In this document: piece after piece, positions 43,263 through 50,362 of the stretch
Numbering within the stretch: the stretch's first letter is position 1
Layout: each line of letters begins with the position of its first letter
Origin: Gammaproteobacteria bacterium
GTDB taxonomy: Bacteria; Pseudomonadota; Gammaproteobacteria; Enterobacterales; Alteromonadaceae
Assembly (NCBI GenBank): GCA_018222405.1
Contig: JAAFAI010000004.1
Location: forward strand, 62,001-126,000
Direction of reading: 5' to 3'
Length of the DNA: 64,000 nucleotides
Position numbers and translations under genes: made by a program
Notes under the pieces: model-generated
What the model saw: the letters and a program-made list of their open reading frames with translations, nothing else
The model's database searches: none
Told to the model about the DNA's origin: nothing

Positions 43263-43361
43263 TTAAAGATATTTTTTAACAGAAGCGGGCGCGAAATTTT
43301 TGATCGCGGCGATGACAACAACAGAAGCCAGCGCGCTTTTGAACATTTGCTTAGTGAACAT
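43263..43361 (-). CDS. 32-residue phage membrane peptide
   Basis: The product MFTKQMFKSALASVVVIAAI followed by KNFAPASVKKYL has one short hydrophobic helix with basic ends. GAGG lies nine bases before the ATG, and the stop is 16 bases before the capsid gene. PM2 has several similarly small membrane-associated virion peptides. The tandem SD and tight spacing argue that this very short gene is real. Confidence 0.65.
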   Translation of the reverse strand: MFTKQMFKSALASVVVIAAIKNFAPASVKKYL

Positions 43362-43374
43362 AGTGATTTACCTC

Positions 43375-43390
43375 GACGTTTCACAACGTG
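43375..43390 (-). repeat. Repeated inverted motif, copy 1 (upstream of capsid unit)
   Basis: On the minus strand CACGTTGTGAAACGTC: stem ACGTT/AACGT with GTGA loop. It lies directly before the SD of the 32-codon gene. Copies 2 and 3 are at 44662 and 44727. Confidence 0.75.
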
Positions 43391-43464
43391 TTTGTGTTTA
43401 AAATTCCCCTATAAGAAACACCTAATTTTCCGGCCTGACAAGGGAAAATACAGCCCGGCCGGGT

Positions 43465-43485
43465 AAAAACCCGTTAACGGGTTTT
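43465..43485 (-). terminator. Rho-independent terminator after packaging ATPase
   Basis: The palindrome AAAACCCGTTAACGGGTTTT followed by another T on the minus strand. The ATPase stop codon lies inside its first arm. Confidence 0.85.
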
Positions 43486-44197
43486 AGGCTTTCATTATTG
43501 TGTCTTTGGCCGGGCCTTTTTGCAGTGATTCCCCGTTATCGTTAATGGGTATCGCGGCGCGGCGCTGGCCTAATCTACCGGCGGTTTTGGTTAAATCCGC
43601 GCGGGCAAAATGGATCCAGTCTAACGGGCGCATTTTTTCCATTACGTTAATGGATAACTGAATTTCCCGGCTTATTGCCTGACGGTCTGAGAACCGGCCC
43701 AATGCAAACGTGCGAATAAACGCCGCGTTACTAAGTATCGTTTTATCCGCTTCGGCTGGCCGCTGCGTTACGGCGCAGATTTTTACACCGAATTTACGGC
43801 CCCGGCGGATCAGCTTGCCCCATGCTGGCGGCGCTTTGGCCGGGCTGGTTACGTCTGCAATTTCTTCGGCAATGGCAAGGCATAGCCCGACTTTAAAAAC
43901 GCATTCACACCAAAACTCAAATGCGGCTTTACCCTCGCCCACAAAGGCGATTTTAAAATTGCCACTCCCGGCGGCTTTCAGCTTAGCGACCAATTCGCGC
44001 GCGGTTTCAATCCGGGTAAATCCCGGCATCGTGCCGTATTCATCATCGGGATCAAAGGCAATAATGCGTTTATAGCCTTTCATAATTTCTTTAATGTATG
44101 AGCTTTTGCCGGTGCCTGAGTTGCCGCAAATGTATTCATGCTCAGCTTTAAGGCTGGTATCGGCGCGGCTGGTTCGCTTTTTGTTATCCGTTACCAT
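43484..44197 (-). CDS. DNA-packaging ATPase, FtsK/HerA-like (PM2 P9-type)
   Basis: The 237-residue P-loop ATPase is of the small type used by membrane-containing phages. Walker A is YICGNSGTGKSSYIKE (about residues 25-40), Walker B-like LCLAIAEEIADVT (about 105-118), and the later sensor region is KICAVTQRPAEADKTIL with QRP as in this family. RFSDRQAISREIQLS follows. The start is the ATG reading MVTDNKK, six bases from AGGGGG; two in-frame codons upstream are possible. It ends inside a terminator. It would pump the circular genome into the membrane-lined capsid. Confidence 0.87.
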   Translation of the reverse strand: MVTDNKKRTSRADTSLKAEHEYICGNSGTGKSSYIKEIMKGYKRIIAFDPDDEYGTMPGFTRIETARELVAKLKAAGSGNFKIAFVGEGKAAFEFWCECVFKVGLCLAIAEEIADVTSPAKAPPAWGKLIRRGRKFGVKICAVTQRPAEADKTILSNAAFIRTFALGRFSDRQAISREIQLSINVMEKMRPLDWIHFARADLTKTAGRLGQRRAAIPINDNGESLQKGPAKDTIMKA

Positions 44198-44651
44198 CAT
44201 CACCCCCTAAATCACCAACCGGTTGTGGTTCGAGTGTCGTCACTTCATTAACCTGTGGATTGTCCTTTTCGGATTTTTCGGGCTTTTCTTCCAACTTGCG
44301 CGGCGTACCGATACGGCTACCGATAATCGCCCCGGTAGTGAGTAGCGCGGTTAATTCAACGCCGAAATTAGCACCGGCATCGGGGAAATATTTATTAATC
44401 AGCTTGGCATAAACGCCACCCAGCGCCCCGGCTTCGTCTTTGGTGATTTTCCAGTTTGGGGCCAGTATGGCGCTGGTTATGTGAATCCCCTCGGTTAACA
44501 GCATTTCCATTTCAGGATCACTTTCTGGCGCGGCCGTTTCGGTGCCCTGCTCTGGCGCTTCAATTTCGGGGTTTAATTCCGCGTCAACATCAGCGGCAAT
44601 ATTTTCGATATGTTGCCAGCCATCGGCGGCACTGGTGGTTTGGTCTGTCAT
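44184..44651 (-). CDS. Phage protein of the ATPase unit, unknown function
   Basis: The 155-residue protein has an acidic N-terminal half (DVDAELNPEIEAPEQGTETAAPESDPEMEM). A region with weak hydrophobic helices follows (ITSAILAPNWKITKDEAGALGGVYAKLI, VELTALLTTGAIIGSRIG), and the tail is charged. It may be a membrane-associated assembly or DNA-linked virion protein. ATG with GGGA eight bases upstream; it overlaps the ATPase gene by 14 bases. It follows the inverted motif copy 2. No family is recognised. Confidence 0.65.
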   Translation of the reverse strand: MTDQTTSAADGWQHIENIAADVDAELNPEIEAPEQGTETAAPESDPEMEMLLTEGIHITSAILAPNWKITKDEAGALGGVYAKLINKYFPDAGANFGVELTALLTTGAIIGSRIGTPRKLEEKPEKSEKDNPQVNEVTTLEPQPVGDLGGDDGNG

Positions 44652-44661
44652 ATACAATCCC

Positions 44662-44677
44662 GGCGTTTCACAACGTG
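44662..44677 (-). repeat. Repeated inverted motif, copy 2
   Basis: On the minus strand CACGTTGTGAAACGCC; stem CGTT/AACG with GTGA loop. It sits just before the SD of the gene at 44651. Confidence 0.75.
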
Positions 44678-44683
44678 AGGTAC

Positions 44684-44717
44684 AAAAAAACGCTAACGGG
44701 CCAGAAACCCGTTAACG
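44684..44717 (-). terminator. Rho-independent terminator between early and late phage genes
   Basis: On the minus strand CGTTAACGGG, loop, CCCGTTAGCG, then seven T (one mismatch). It separates the replication side from the ATPase/capsid units. Confidence 0.88.
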
Positions 44718-44726
44718 CAATGGGCG

Positions 44727-44742
44727 GGCGCTTCACAGCGTG
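44727..44742 (-). repeat. Repeated inverted motif, copy 3
   Basis: On the minus strand CACGCTGTGAAGCGCC; stem CGCT/AGCG, a compensatory U-A to C-G change relative to copies 1 and 2, with the same GTGA loop. It lies between the zinc-ribbon gene and the terminator. Confidence 0.7.
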
Positions 44743-44775
44743 CCACCCTACCTAAGAGAACATACAAAGCCGTGG

Positions 44776-45081
44776 CTACTCGGCTTCGTCGTCAGCAAAT
44801 AACATATCGAATAAACCTTTCTTTTTCTCGGTTTTTTGCTCGGTTTCGGTCAATTTCCCGTTAACGGGTTTTTCATCCGTTACGGGCGGCAACGGTGTAC
44901 CGTTTTCGCCAATAAACGTGGCATTTTCGTTAATGAATTTTTGCCCGTTAAACGTGGTCGGTCTGATCTGCCCGCAGCCACAATGCCAGTAAAGTTTTTT
45001 GGTGCCGGTTGCGTACCGGCGCACCTCGCCGGTTTCGTTGCAGATTGGGCAATGAATATGCCCGATAGTTGGATTTGCCAT
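44776..45081 (-). CDS. Phage zinc-ribbon protein, possible transcription factor
   Basis: The 101-residue protein has an N-terminal zinc ribbon (IHCPICNETGEVRRYATGTKKLYWHCGCGQIRP): CxxC, about 20 residues, then CxC. The C-terminal half is charged and disordered (TETEQKTEKKKGLFDMLFADDEAE). I recall that PM2 uses two small activators for late genes, one with a TFIIS-like zinc finger; this gene, placed between replication and late genes, could be its counterpart. That is inference. Confidence 0.7.
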   Translation of the reverse strand: MANPTIGHIHCPICNETGEVRRYATGTKKLYWHCGCGQIRPTTFNGQKFINENATFIGENGTPLPPVTDEKPVNGKLTETEQKTEKKKGLFDMLFADDEAE

Positions 45082-45261
45082 TTATTTGCCCTCGCTTTCG
45101 TTTTCAAATAGTGCTTCCGCAAACAGCGTGAATAGGTTGTTCACAACAACGTCTTTTTTCTGCAGCACATCACGCAATTGCATAACATTGGTTTTGGCCG
45201 CTTTCTCTGAAAGTGCCTGATTGATGCGTAAAAGTTCGTTGATTTTCTCTTTTCTGGTCAT
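45082..45261 (-). CDS. Small helical phage protein
   Basis: The 59-residue product (MTRKEKINELLRINQALSEK, then AAKTNVMQLRDVLQKKD and an acidic end) is a likely coiled coil. The ATG follows AAGGCG; upstream in-frame codons lie deeper in the replication gene. It overlaps the last 30 codons of the replication initiator in another frame and ends one base before the zinc-ribbon gene. Function unknown; a transcription or replication helper fits its place. Confidence 0.6.
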   Translation of the reverse strand: MTRKEKINELLRINQALSEKAAKTNVMQLRDVLQKKDVVVNNLFTLFAEALFENESEGK

Positions 45262-46990
45262 AGTTATTTTCGCCTTTGTTAGAAAAGTTACAGTTAGTGA
45301 CAACCATCCAAGGCGCAGGACTGCCGCCCTGCTTGTCAGCGGTTTGTTTCCGCTGCTTTAGCCAGTTGCCAATGCGGGTGATATAAGTAACGCCATTAAC
45401 GATAATGCCGCGTATACGCTCGGCGGGTTCGCCGTAACGGGTAGTTAAATCGGTATCTTTGAGCAGTTGAACGCTATTGCACTCCAACAGCTTTGTGAAT
45501 GCGTACCAGTTCGGGGTTTTATCGTCGCCCTTTTCGCCCCCGGTCGCGTCTTTTAACTGGCTTAATAATTCTCTTTCACCCTCAAATTCTAAGCGGCGCA
45601 CTTCGCGCCAAACCGTCACACTTTCAACGCCAAAAAATTGAAATTGTCGAATGCCATGGATACGCGACCATCCCACAACCAAGCGGCTAGAATCTTCTAA
45701 CGGCAACCCGGTTTCCCGATCAAAGGGTTCATCGAATTTCCCTTGCCCGGTTATGTTTTTGCGGATGTATTTCGACACGTACAGCGCCGCATGTTTTGCG
45801 TTTTTGAGTTTACGCACATCAAACCGGGCTTTCTTTTTGGCTTTGGTGGTCAGTTCGTCGCTTTCCGGCTCCCTGAATTTTGAAGCGAGAATTGACAATA
45901 AGCGCTCGGCCTGATCAGGTTTCACAAAAATCAGCATATGCCAATGCGGGCACGCGTCTTTGTGTGGCTCAACCACCCGAAAACCAAAGTAATCAATCGG
46001 GCTATCTTCTTTTGCGACCATGGCCCGCGCTTTTACCCAGTTATCTTGTAAAAGCCGGTGTGATTCGATAGGTGTTGCACCGTTCCACCGCCGCCCCTTG
46101 TTTGGGTGATACGTTGACGGCGCTGTCATCGTGAGAAAGTAACCCTGATAATCGTTCCGTTCTGCATACTGGCATACGCCATCAATGCGGACTTCTAATT
46201 CAGTTACCCGCTTTTCTGGATTGCTTGAACTGGCTTGCGCCACCTGCCCTAAATCCATGATCTCGCCGGTTTCGTCGTTAACGATTTCAAAGCCGTTTAA
46301 ATACTCCTCACCGCGCACCAAAGACGTAGTGAATTCTTTTAGCCCCCACTTCGACAGATACGGCGTTTTGTCTTTACCGACATAGCCCAGCGCAATCGCT
46401 ATTTGTTCCCGTATACGGCGGGCCATACGTTCCACCCGGCGGCGCAACCATTCGTAACAGGTTGTTTTCGCGATCAGGATTTCATAATCACGCACCGGGG
46501 CGGCTTCGCTTGGCATATCCGGCGCGATACCAAAATCAGATAAGTAATTGTGAATTTCACAAAACCCGGCCACCGGCTGGCCGTCACATTTACTATTAAT
46601 TTGCTTTGTCACACTGGCCGCGCGTTTGGCTATTTGGTCGCGAGCATCGACGCTATACAGCGCCCCAACAGAAAACCCCCAATTCCCCATAGCCCGGTAA
46701 ATTCGCTTAATACTCTGGTTTACTTCGGCCGCGCCCGCGTTACGGGCTTTCACTGGCGTTTGGCCCTTTTGCACTTCCCGGTTAAACACGTTTGCAAAGG
46801 TATGGGTTAAGCGGAATTTATAAGACGCCGGGAGCTTACCCAGCTTTGGCATAATTTCTTTTAAAAGCGACTCCCTGACCAACTTCGTTACCCGGTCGAT
46901 TTCGCGCCCGGTGTGCAACACGTCAGGGATCGTTATTTTTGCATCACACCCGGTTAACAGGGTAATGATTAACGGTTTACGGTCAGCCAT
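45170..46990 (-). CDS. HUH-endonuclease replication initiator (PM2 P12/phage GpA-type)
   Basis: The 606-residue protein nicks the phage origin to start rolling-circle-type replication. The HUH motif PHWHMLIF is at about residue 349, and the Tyr motif AALYVSKYIRKN at about 403. Flanking conserved parts are FLTMTAPSTYHPNKGRRWNGATP and YFGFRVVEPHKDACPHW. Only one strong active-site Tyr motif region is obvious, with YVSKYI offering two Tyr as in GpA-like enzymes. PM2 uses a protein of this superfamily (P12). The 3' end overlaps the next small gene. The large N-terminal part (1-250) is probably DNA-binding. Confidence 0.87.
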   Translation of the reverse strand: MADRKPLIITLLTGCDAKITIPDVLHTGREIDRVTKLVRESLLKEIMPKLGKLPASYKFRLTHTFANVFNREVQKGQTPVKARNAGAAEVNQSIKRIYRAMGNWGFSVGALYSVDARDQIAKRAASVTKQINSKCDGQPVAGFCEIHNYLSDFGIAPDMPSEAAPVRDYEILIAKTTCYEWLRRRVERMARRIREQIAIALGYVGKDKTPYLSKWGLKEFTTSLVRGEEYLNGFEIVNDETGEIMDLGQVAQASSSNPEKRVTELEVRIDGVCQYAERNDYQGYFLTMTAPSTYHPNKGRRWNGATPIESHRLLQDNWVKARAMVAKEDSPIDYFGFRVVEPHKDACPHWHMLIFVKPDQAERLLSILASKFREPESDELTTKAKKKARFDVRKLKNAKHAALYVSKYIRKNITGQGKFDEPFDRETGLPLEDSSRLVVGWSRIHGIRQFQFFGVESVTVWREVRRLEFEGERELLSQLKDATGGEKGDDKTPNWYAFTKLLECNSVQLLKDTDLTTRYGEPAERIRGIIVNGVTYITRIGNWLKQRKQTADKQGGSPAPWMVVTNCNFSNKGENNYDQKRENQRTFTHQSGTFRESGQNQCYAIA

Positions 46991-47205
46991 TAAACGCCGA
47001 CCGCATCAACAGATTTAAGGCGTTCAAACTCTGAATTAAACGCGCGGGCTTCGCGCCCGCCCAACACTGCAGACACCTTGAAACCGTTCAACAGCTTACA
47101 CACACAATTTTCATCAGTGCCAAGGCGCATCACATCGTTAAAATGGATATTGATTCCGTAATGCGAAGCAATGAAAGCGCCGCTTTCTAGTCTCTGGATT
47201 CTCAT
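46990..47205 (-). CDS. Small phage protein, unknown
   Basis: The 71-residue protein (RIQRLESGAFIASHYGINIHFND, then NGFKVSAVLGGREARAFNSEFERLKSVDA) looks like a small alpha-beta fold. It shares a base with the replication gene start region and overlaps the next upstream gene by four bases, so it is made from the same early transcript. Nothing identifies its role. Confidence 0.6.
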   Translation of the reverse strand: MRIQRLESGAFIASHYGINIHFNDVMRLGTDENCVCKLLNGFKVSAVLGGREARAFNSEFERLKSVDAVGV

Positions 47206-47417
47206 TTCTCAGGCACTCCCGTTTCGCGGAGCATTCTTTCAATATCTTGATCATTGGCATCGCCTGACCTGCTGATCATGACTGACCCCGATTGCACGCC
47301 ATTCATGTAAAACGATATATACCCATTACCGCACCTAAATGAATCAAACCTAATCGCCACCGGCCAGCTATGTAATACAAACTCACCATCTATCATTGAC
47401 TTATCGACGCTAATCAT
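47202..47417 (-). CDS. Small phage protein, unknown
   Basis: The 71-residue protein (DGEFVLHSWPVAIRFDSFRC, GYISFYMNGVQSGSVMIS) is beta-rich in the middle and ends in an acidic helix (DANDQDIERMLRETGVPEK). It overlaps both neighbours by four bases, which supports real translation. Function unknown. Confidence 0.6.
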   Translation of the reverse strand: MISVDKSMIDGEFVLHSWPVAIRFDSFRCGNGYISFYMNGVQSGSVMISRSGDANDQDIERMLRETGVPEK

Positions 47418-47830
47418 TGCTCCACCCCCAATGCTGCCAAGTGTGGGTTAAGCCCCTGTCCGCTTACTGCTTCGCGTAGATGCTCGTTCTCTTCAAACAG
47501 GTTATCCACCACGTTTAAAAATGGCTTTGGCAGTGTTTCGAGCTTTACAAAGCCATAGATAAACCCGGCTGGCTTGCCGTGCTTATCGCCGCCGTATGGC
47601 TCGACAGTTGTGATCATGATTAACGTTTGCTCGATATAGCCTTTACCACCGGCCCGGCGTATTGCTTCGTTTGCATCACTGGAAATCTTCGGTTCTACTA
47701 TCACCACGTCAGACGGAAAAAGGTGCCGGGTTTTAAGCTGGAAATAGGATTTAAAATCCTGCTTTACTTCTGAATAGACGTTATTCGGCAGCGCGTAAAT
47801 GCCTTTGTACTGCTTCATGAAAAACTTCAT
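47414..47830 (-). CDS. First early phage protein, unknown
   Basis: The 138-residue protein (KQYKGIYALPNNVYSEVKQDFKSYFQ, VVIVEPKISSDANEAIRRAGGKGYIEQTLIMITTVEPYGG, GFIYGFVKLETLPKPFLNVVDNLFEENEHLREAVSGQ) is mixed alpha-beta with a C-terminal helix. The start at the ATG reading MKFFMKQ has AAGGGA six bases upstream. It is the promoter-proximal gene of the leftward early unit. Small single-stranded-DNA-binding proteins occur here in some replicons, but I see no diagnostic motif. Confidence 0.6.
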   Translation of the reverse strand: MKFFMKQYKGIYALPNNVYSEVKQDFKSYFQLKTRHLFPSDVVIVEPKISSDANEAIRRAGGKGYIEQTLIMITTVEPYGGDKHGKPAGFIYGFVKLETLPKPFLNVVDNLFEENEHLREAVSGQGLNPHLAALGVEQ

Positions 47831-47899
47831 TTGCATTCCCTTAGGTTGATTTTTAGATAAAGATAAACCCGTAGGATATTAAAGTAAAACACGCGGATT

Positions 47900-47930
47900 A
47901 TTTTATACGTAAGAATAAAATGATCATTTG
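47900..47930 (-). promoter_or_regulatory. Putative early phage promoter with operator palindrome
   Basis: TATAAAAT on the minus strand (47907-47900) makes a good -10. The palindrome AAATGATCATTT (47918-47929) covers the -35 area, where no good TTGACA match exists. It lies between the divergent repressor gene and the early genes, the usual place for a lysogeny switch. Confidence 0.5.
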
Positions 47931-47986
47931 ATTATTTAATGCGCTTGTTTAATAGTTGGCATACCTAAGACGACAGGCGCGAAACA

Positions 47987-48292
47987 ATGACTTTCGATGA
48001 AATACTACATTGGTGTATCTTCCGCAGCCCAAAGCGCACAGCGAAAAGCGCAGCAGAATTAGTTGGAGTACACCCCGTTCAGTTTGGTTTATGGAGAAAC
48101 CACACAAAATCAAACAAATTACCAACTGATGAACAATGTGTAATCCTTGCTGATATTTGCGAGTTAAACCCTTATACGGTGTGGCTTGCGGTGCAGTATG
48201 AGCGCGTAAAAGTTGAACAAATAAGAAATGCAATAAAAGTTCATCTTGGCGGCAATGTTGACACCAAAGAGAGAGAAAAGGCGGCGCAATAA
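47987..48292 (+). CDS. Phage HTH repressor-like protein (DUF3693-like)
   Basis: The 101-residue protein has an HTH in its N-terminal half (KSAAELVGVHPVQFGLWRNHTKSNKLPTDEQCVILADICELNPYTVWLAVQYERV) of the kind found in small phage proteins near lysogeny switches. The rest is a helix with a charged end. It is transcribed away from the early genes and toward the right dif repeat. It probably represses the leftward early promoter through the palindrome at 47918. PM2 also encodes small repressors, but homology is not claimed. Confidence 0.75.
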   Translation: MTFDEILHWCIFRSPKRTAKSAAELVGVHPVQFGLWRNHTKSNKLPTDEQCVILADICELNPYTVWLAVQYERVKVEQIRNAIKVHLGGNVDTKEREKAAQ

Positions 48293-48354
48293 TTGCGCAT
48301 GTGGATAAGCCAAAAAACGCTTTATATACTGGCGGTTTATATAATAAAACCGCT

Positions 48355-48382
48355 GTTTTACTTAATATACATTATGCGCAAT
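48355..48382 (-). other. dif-like site, right end of prophage (degenerate XerD arm)
   Basis: On the plus strand: arm GTTTTACTTAA, spacer TATACA, arm TTATGCGCAAT. Spacer and XerC-type arm are identical to the left site. The XerD-type arm differs from ATTTAACATAA at three positions. Direct orientation relative to the left site means recombination would excise the prophage and leave one perfect dif. Confidence 0.88.
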
Positions 48383-48780
48383 TAAGTATGTGAACGGTTG
48401 AGAGGGCTTTGTAGGGTTCGGACGTTTGCAATAACCACTAAAAATTTATGCATAAAGTATTAGATTTTTGCAGAATTAATTAAAGCTCACATCCGTTATG
48501 GATTTCAATAAATTGATTCAAAACGATCACTCTACGTAAAATCTGGCTCCAATCACCTTGATAAATAAATTTCATTCACGTAGCGACGCGTTCCTTTGCA
48601 CCCCTTGTATTACAGGGCCTGCAGACAAGTTGTAAGTTGAGATTAGCCTTATTTTAGATAAGTGAACATCTAAACTAAGTAGTTTTGAGACATTTTTTCA
48701 AATTTTCTAATCAAAAACAGCTGATCGTATATCGAGCAAGCCTCCTTACTGTGTTTATAACAGTGTACTTGCCCAACCTT
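48383..48780. other. Intergenic, nothing recognised
   Basis: About 400 AT-rich bases between the right prophage end and the IS3 remnant. No coding stretch with a start and SD, no clear hairpin and no tRNA was found. Confidence 0.6.
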
Positions 48781-49470
48781 TGAATCGCGCCGGTAAATTC
48801 GTAGGCGGATTTGTTTGAGTCATGCTGCCGTATCTTCGGCTAATTGTCGATAATAGTTTTCCTCATATTCCAGTGGCGGTATATCTCCGATAGAACTCAA
48901 TAGTCTTCTGTTATTGAACCAATCAACCCAATCCAATGTGGCTAGCTCAACTTGCTCCAGGCCTTTCCAAGGGCCGTCTTTGTGGATGAATTCTGTTTTG
49001 TATAAGCCGTTTATGGTTTCAGCCAAGGCGTTATCATAAGAATCCCCAACACTGCCAACAGAGGCGCTGAAGCCAGCTTCAGATAATCTCTCGGAGTACC
49101 GGATAGACACATATTGGCTGCCACGATCACTGTGATGGATAACACCTTTCGGCTTCCCACGAGCCCATAATGCTTGCTCTGGCGCATCAAGAATCAGTTG
49201 AGTTTGCATGGTTTTCATAACGCGCCATCCAACGAGTTTTCGCGAGAACACGTCAATGACGAAAGCCACGTAGACAAAACCAGACCACGTGGCCACGTAA
49301 GTAATATCGGCGACCCACAACTGATTCGGGCGTTGCGCTGTGAACTCTCGATTGACTAGATCCAATGGCTTGGCTGCACTCTCATCCGGGATCGTCGTAA
49401 TACAACGGCGACCTCGGCGAACGCCCTGAATTTCCAAGACCTTCATCAGCCTCGCAACCGTGCAGCGTGG
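48781..49470 (-). mobile_element. Truncated IS3-family element
   Basis: One terminus is kept: on the minus strand the element ends ...CCGGCGCGATTCA at 48781, similar to IS3-group ends. The other terminus, the first ORF and the start of the transposase are missing. Sequence changes to a regulator gene at about 49470. Confidence 0.75.
48820..49467 (-). pseudogene. IS3-family transposase OrfB, N-terminally truncated
   Basis: The rve integrase core is complete: LWVADITYVATWSGF (first Asp), HHSDRGSQYVS (second Asp) and SYDNALAETINGLYKTE (Glu), followed by the usual DWFNNRRLLSSIGDIPPLEYE end. Homology extends upstream through CTVARLMKVLEIQGVRRG and then hits an in-frame TAG. About 60-70 residues of the DNA-binding part are gone, so the protein is not expected to transpose alone. 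Confidence 0.88.
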
Positions 49471-50163
49471 CTAAAGTGGCAGCATACTCAGGGAGCAATT
49501 TTGTGTGCAAATTGTACTTCCACTTTTCTACTCGGCGAGTGTGGACTTCTAAATGGCAGAAAAGCGACAACTGTATGGTGGTTAGAAAATTTGTTTAAGA
49601 AGCGTTTCCCTAGTGTGAAACTCGATATGAACAACATACTAGTCGAAGATAAGCGCGTTATTACTGCGGGTTCGGCATCATCTCATTTTCAATTAGGATT
49701 AAGATTACTCCGTTACAAAATACCCTCATCTATTGTTCAGCGTGTTGCCAAAACAATTTTAGTAGATAATGACGAATCTTCTATTTCTCCAAACGCACTG
49801 TTAATTTCTAAGCGAGATCACAACAATGATCTTGTTCAGAAAGCACAGGATTGGATCGATACTCACTTAGCTAAGACATTTACATTAAAGGATTTAGCCG
49901 ACTGTTTGAACACCTCAGAAAAGACAGTTTCACGCAATTTTAAGTTAGCACTCTCCACTACTCCACTTCAATACACCCAACGATTACGGATACAGACTGC
50001 AAAATATCTTCTGGAGACTAGCACATTATCGCTTGACAAGATTATGAGTAAGGTGGGGTATGGTGACAGGAGTGGATTTACTAAATTATTCACAAAATAT
50101 ACGGGATTACCTCCGATTACCTATAGAAGGCAGTTTCAAGCTGGTCATAATTATCGTTTATAA
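49471..50163 (+). pseudogene. GlxA-type AraC-family regulator, N-terminally truncated
   Basis: Coding homology begins inside the DJ-1/PfpI-like domain (WLKWQHTQGAILCANCTSTFLLGECGLLNGRKATTVWW). It continues through a complete AraC HTH pair (LVQKAQDWIDTHLAKTFTLKDLADCLNTSEKTVSRNFKLAL and LDKIMSKVGYGDRSGFTKLFTKYTGLPPITYRRQF). About 100 N-terminal residues and the start region were lost at the junction with the IS3 remnant. A TTG at 49501 could start a shortened protein but has no good SD. Its former targets are unknown. Confidence 0.85.
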
Positions 50164-50238
50164 CTTAACACTTCTTCGAGTGTAACGGTTCGAGTCGACT
50201 CACTTGAATCATTCTTTACTAGATTATTTAGCATATTA

Positions 50239-50264
50239 AACCGACTAAAAAGTCGGCTTTTTGG
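50239..50264 (+). terminator. Rho-independent terminator after the GlxA-type fragment
   Basis: CCGACT, loop AAAA, AGTCGG then CTTTTT. Confidence 0.85.
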
Positions 50265-50305
50265 TCAGGAATTAACTTTCGCACTACGCACTAAGTCAGG
50301 CGAAC

Positions 50306-50337
50306 GATAAAAACGCCCCGGATTTACCGGGCCTTAT
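50306..50337 (-). terminator. Rho-independent terminator after the ThuA-domain gene
   Basis: On the minus strand GGCCCGG, loop TAAAT, CCGGGGC then GTTTTTATC. Confidence 0.82.
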
Positions 50338-50362
50338 CTGGTTAGCTACAAAGTGTTCGCCA

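Larger units (their letters stand above)
37628..48371. mobile_element. PM2-like (corticoviral) prophage integrated at dif, about 10.7 kb
   Basis: Bounded by direct dif-type repeats whose spacers start at 37628 and 48366, so the excised circle would be 10738 bp, close to the 10-kb PM2 genome. It encodes a PM2 P2-like major capsid protein, packaging ATPase, HUH replication initiator, spike, several one-helix membrane proteins, a lysis set and a repressor. No tyrosine or serine integrase is present, consistent with host XerCD use. The body is visibly richer in CCGG-type words than its flanks. All expected gene types are intact. Confidence 0.88.

Noticed and set aside
37617..48382. A tailed prophage or a satellite with a tyrosine integrase
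   Set aside because: No terminase large subunit, portal, tail or integrase motifs were found in any frame; capsid and ATPase fit PM2-like phages.
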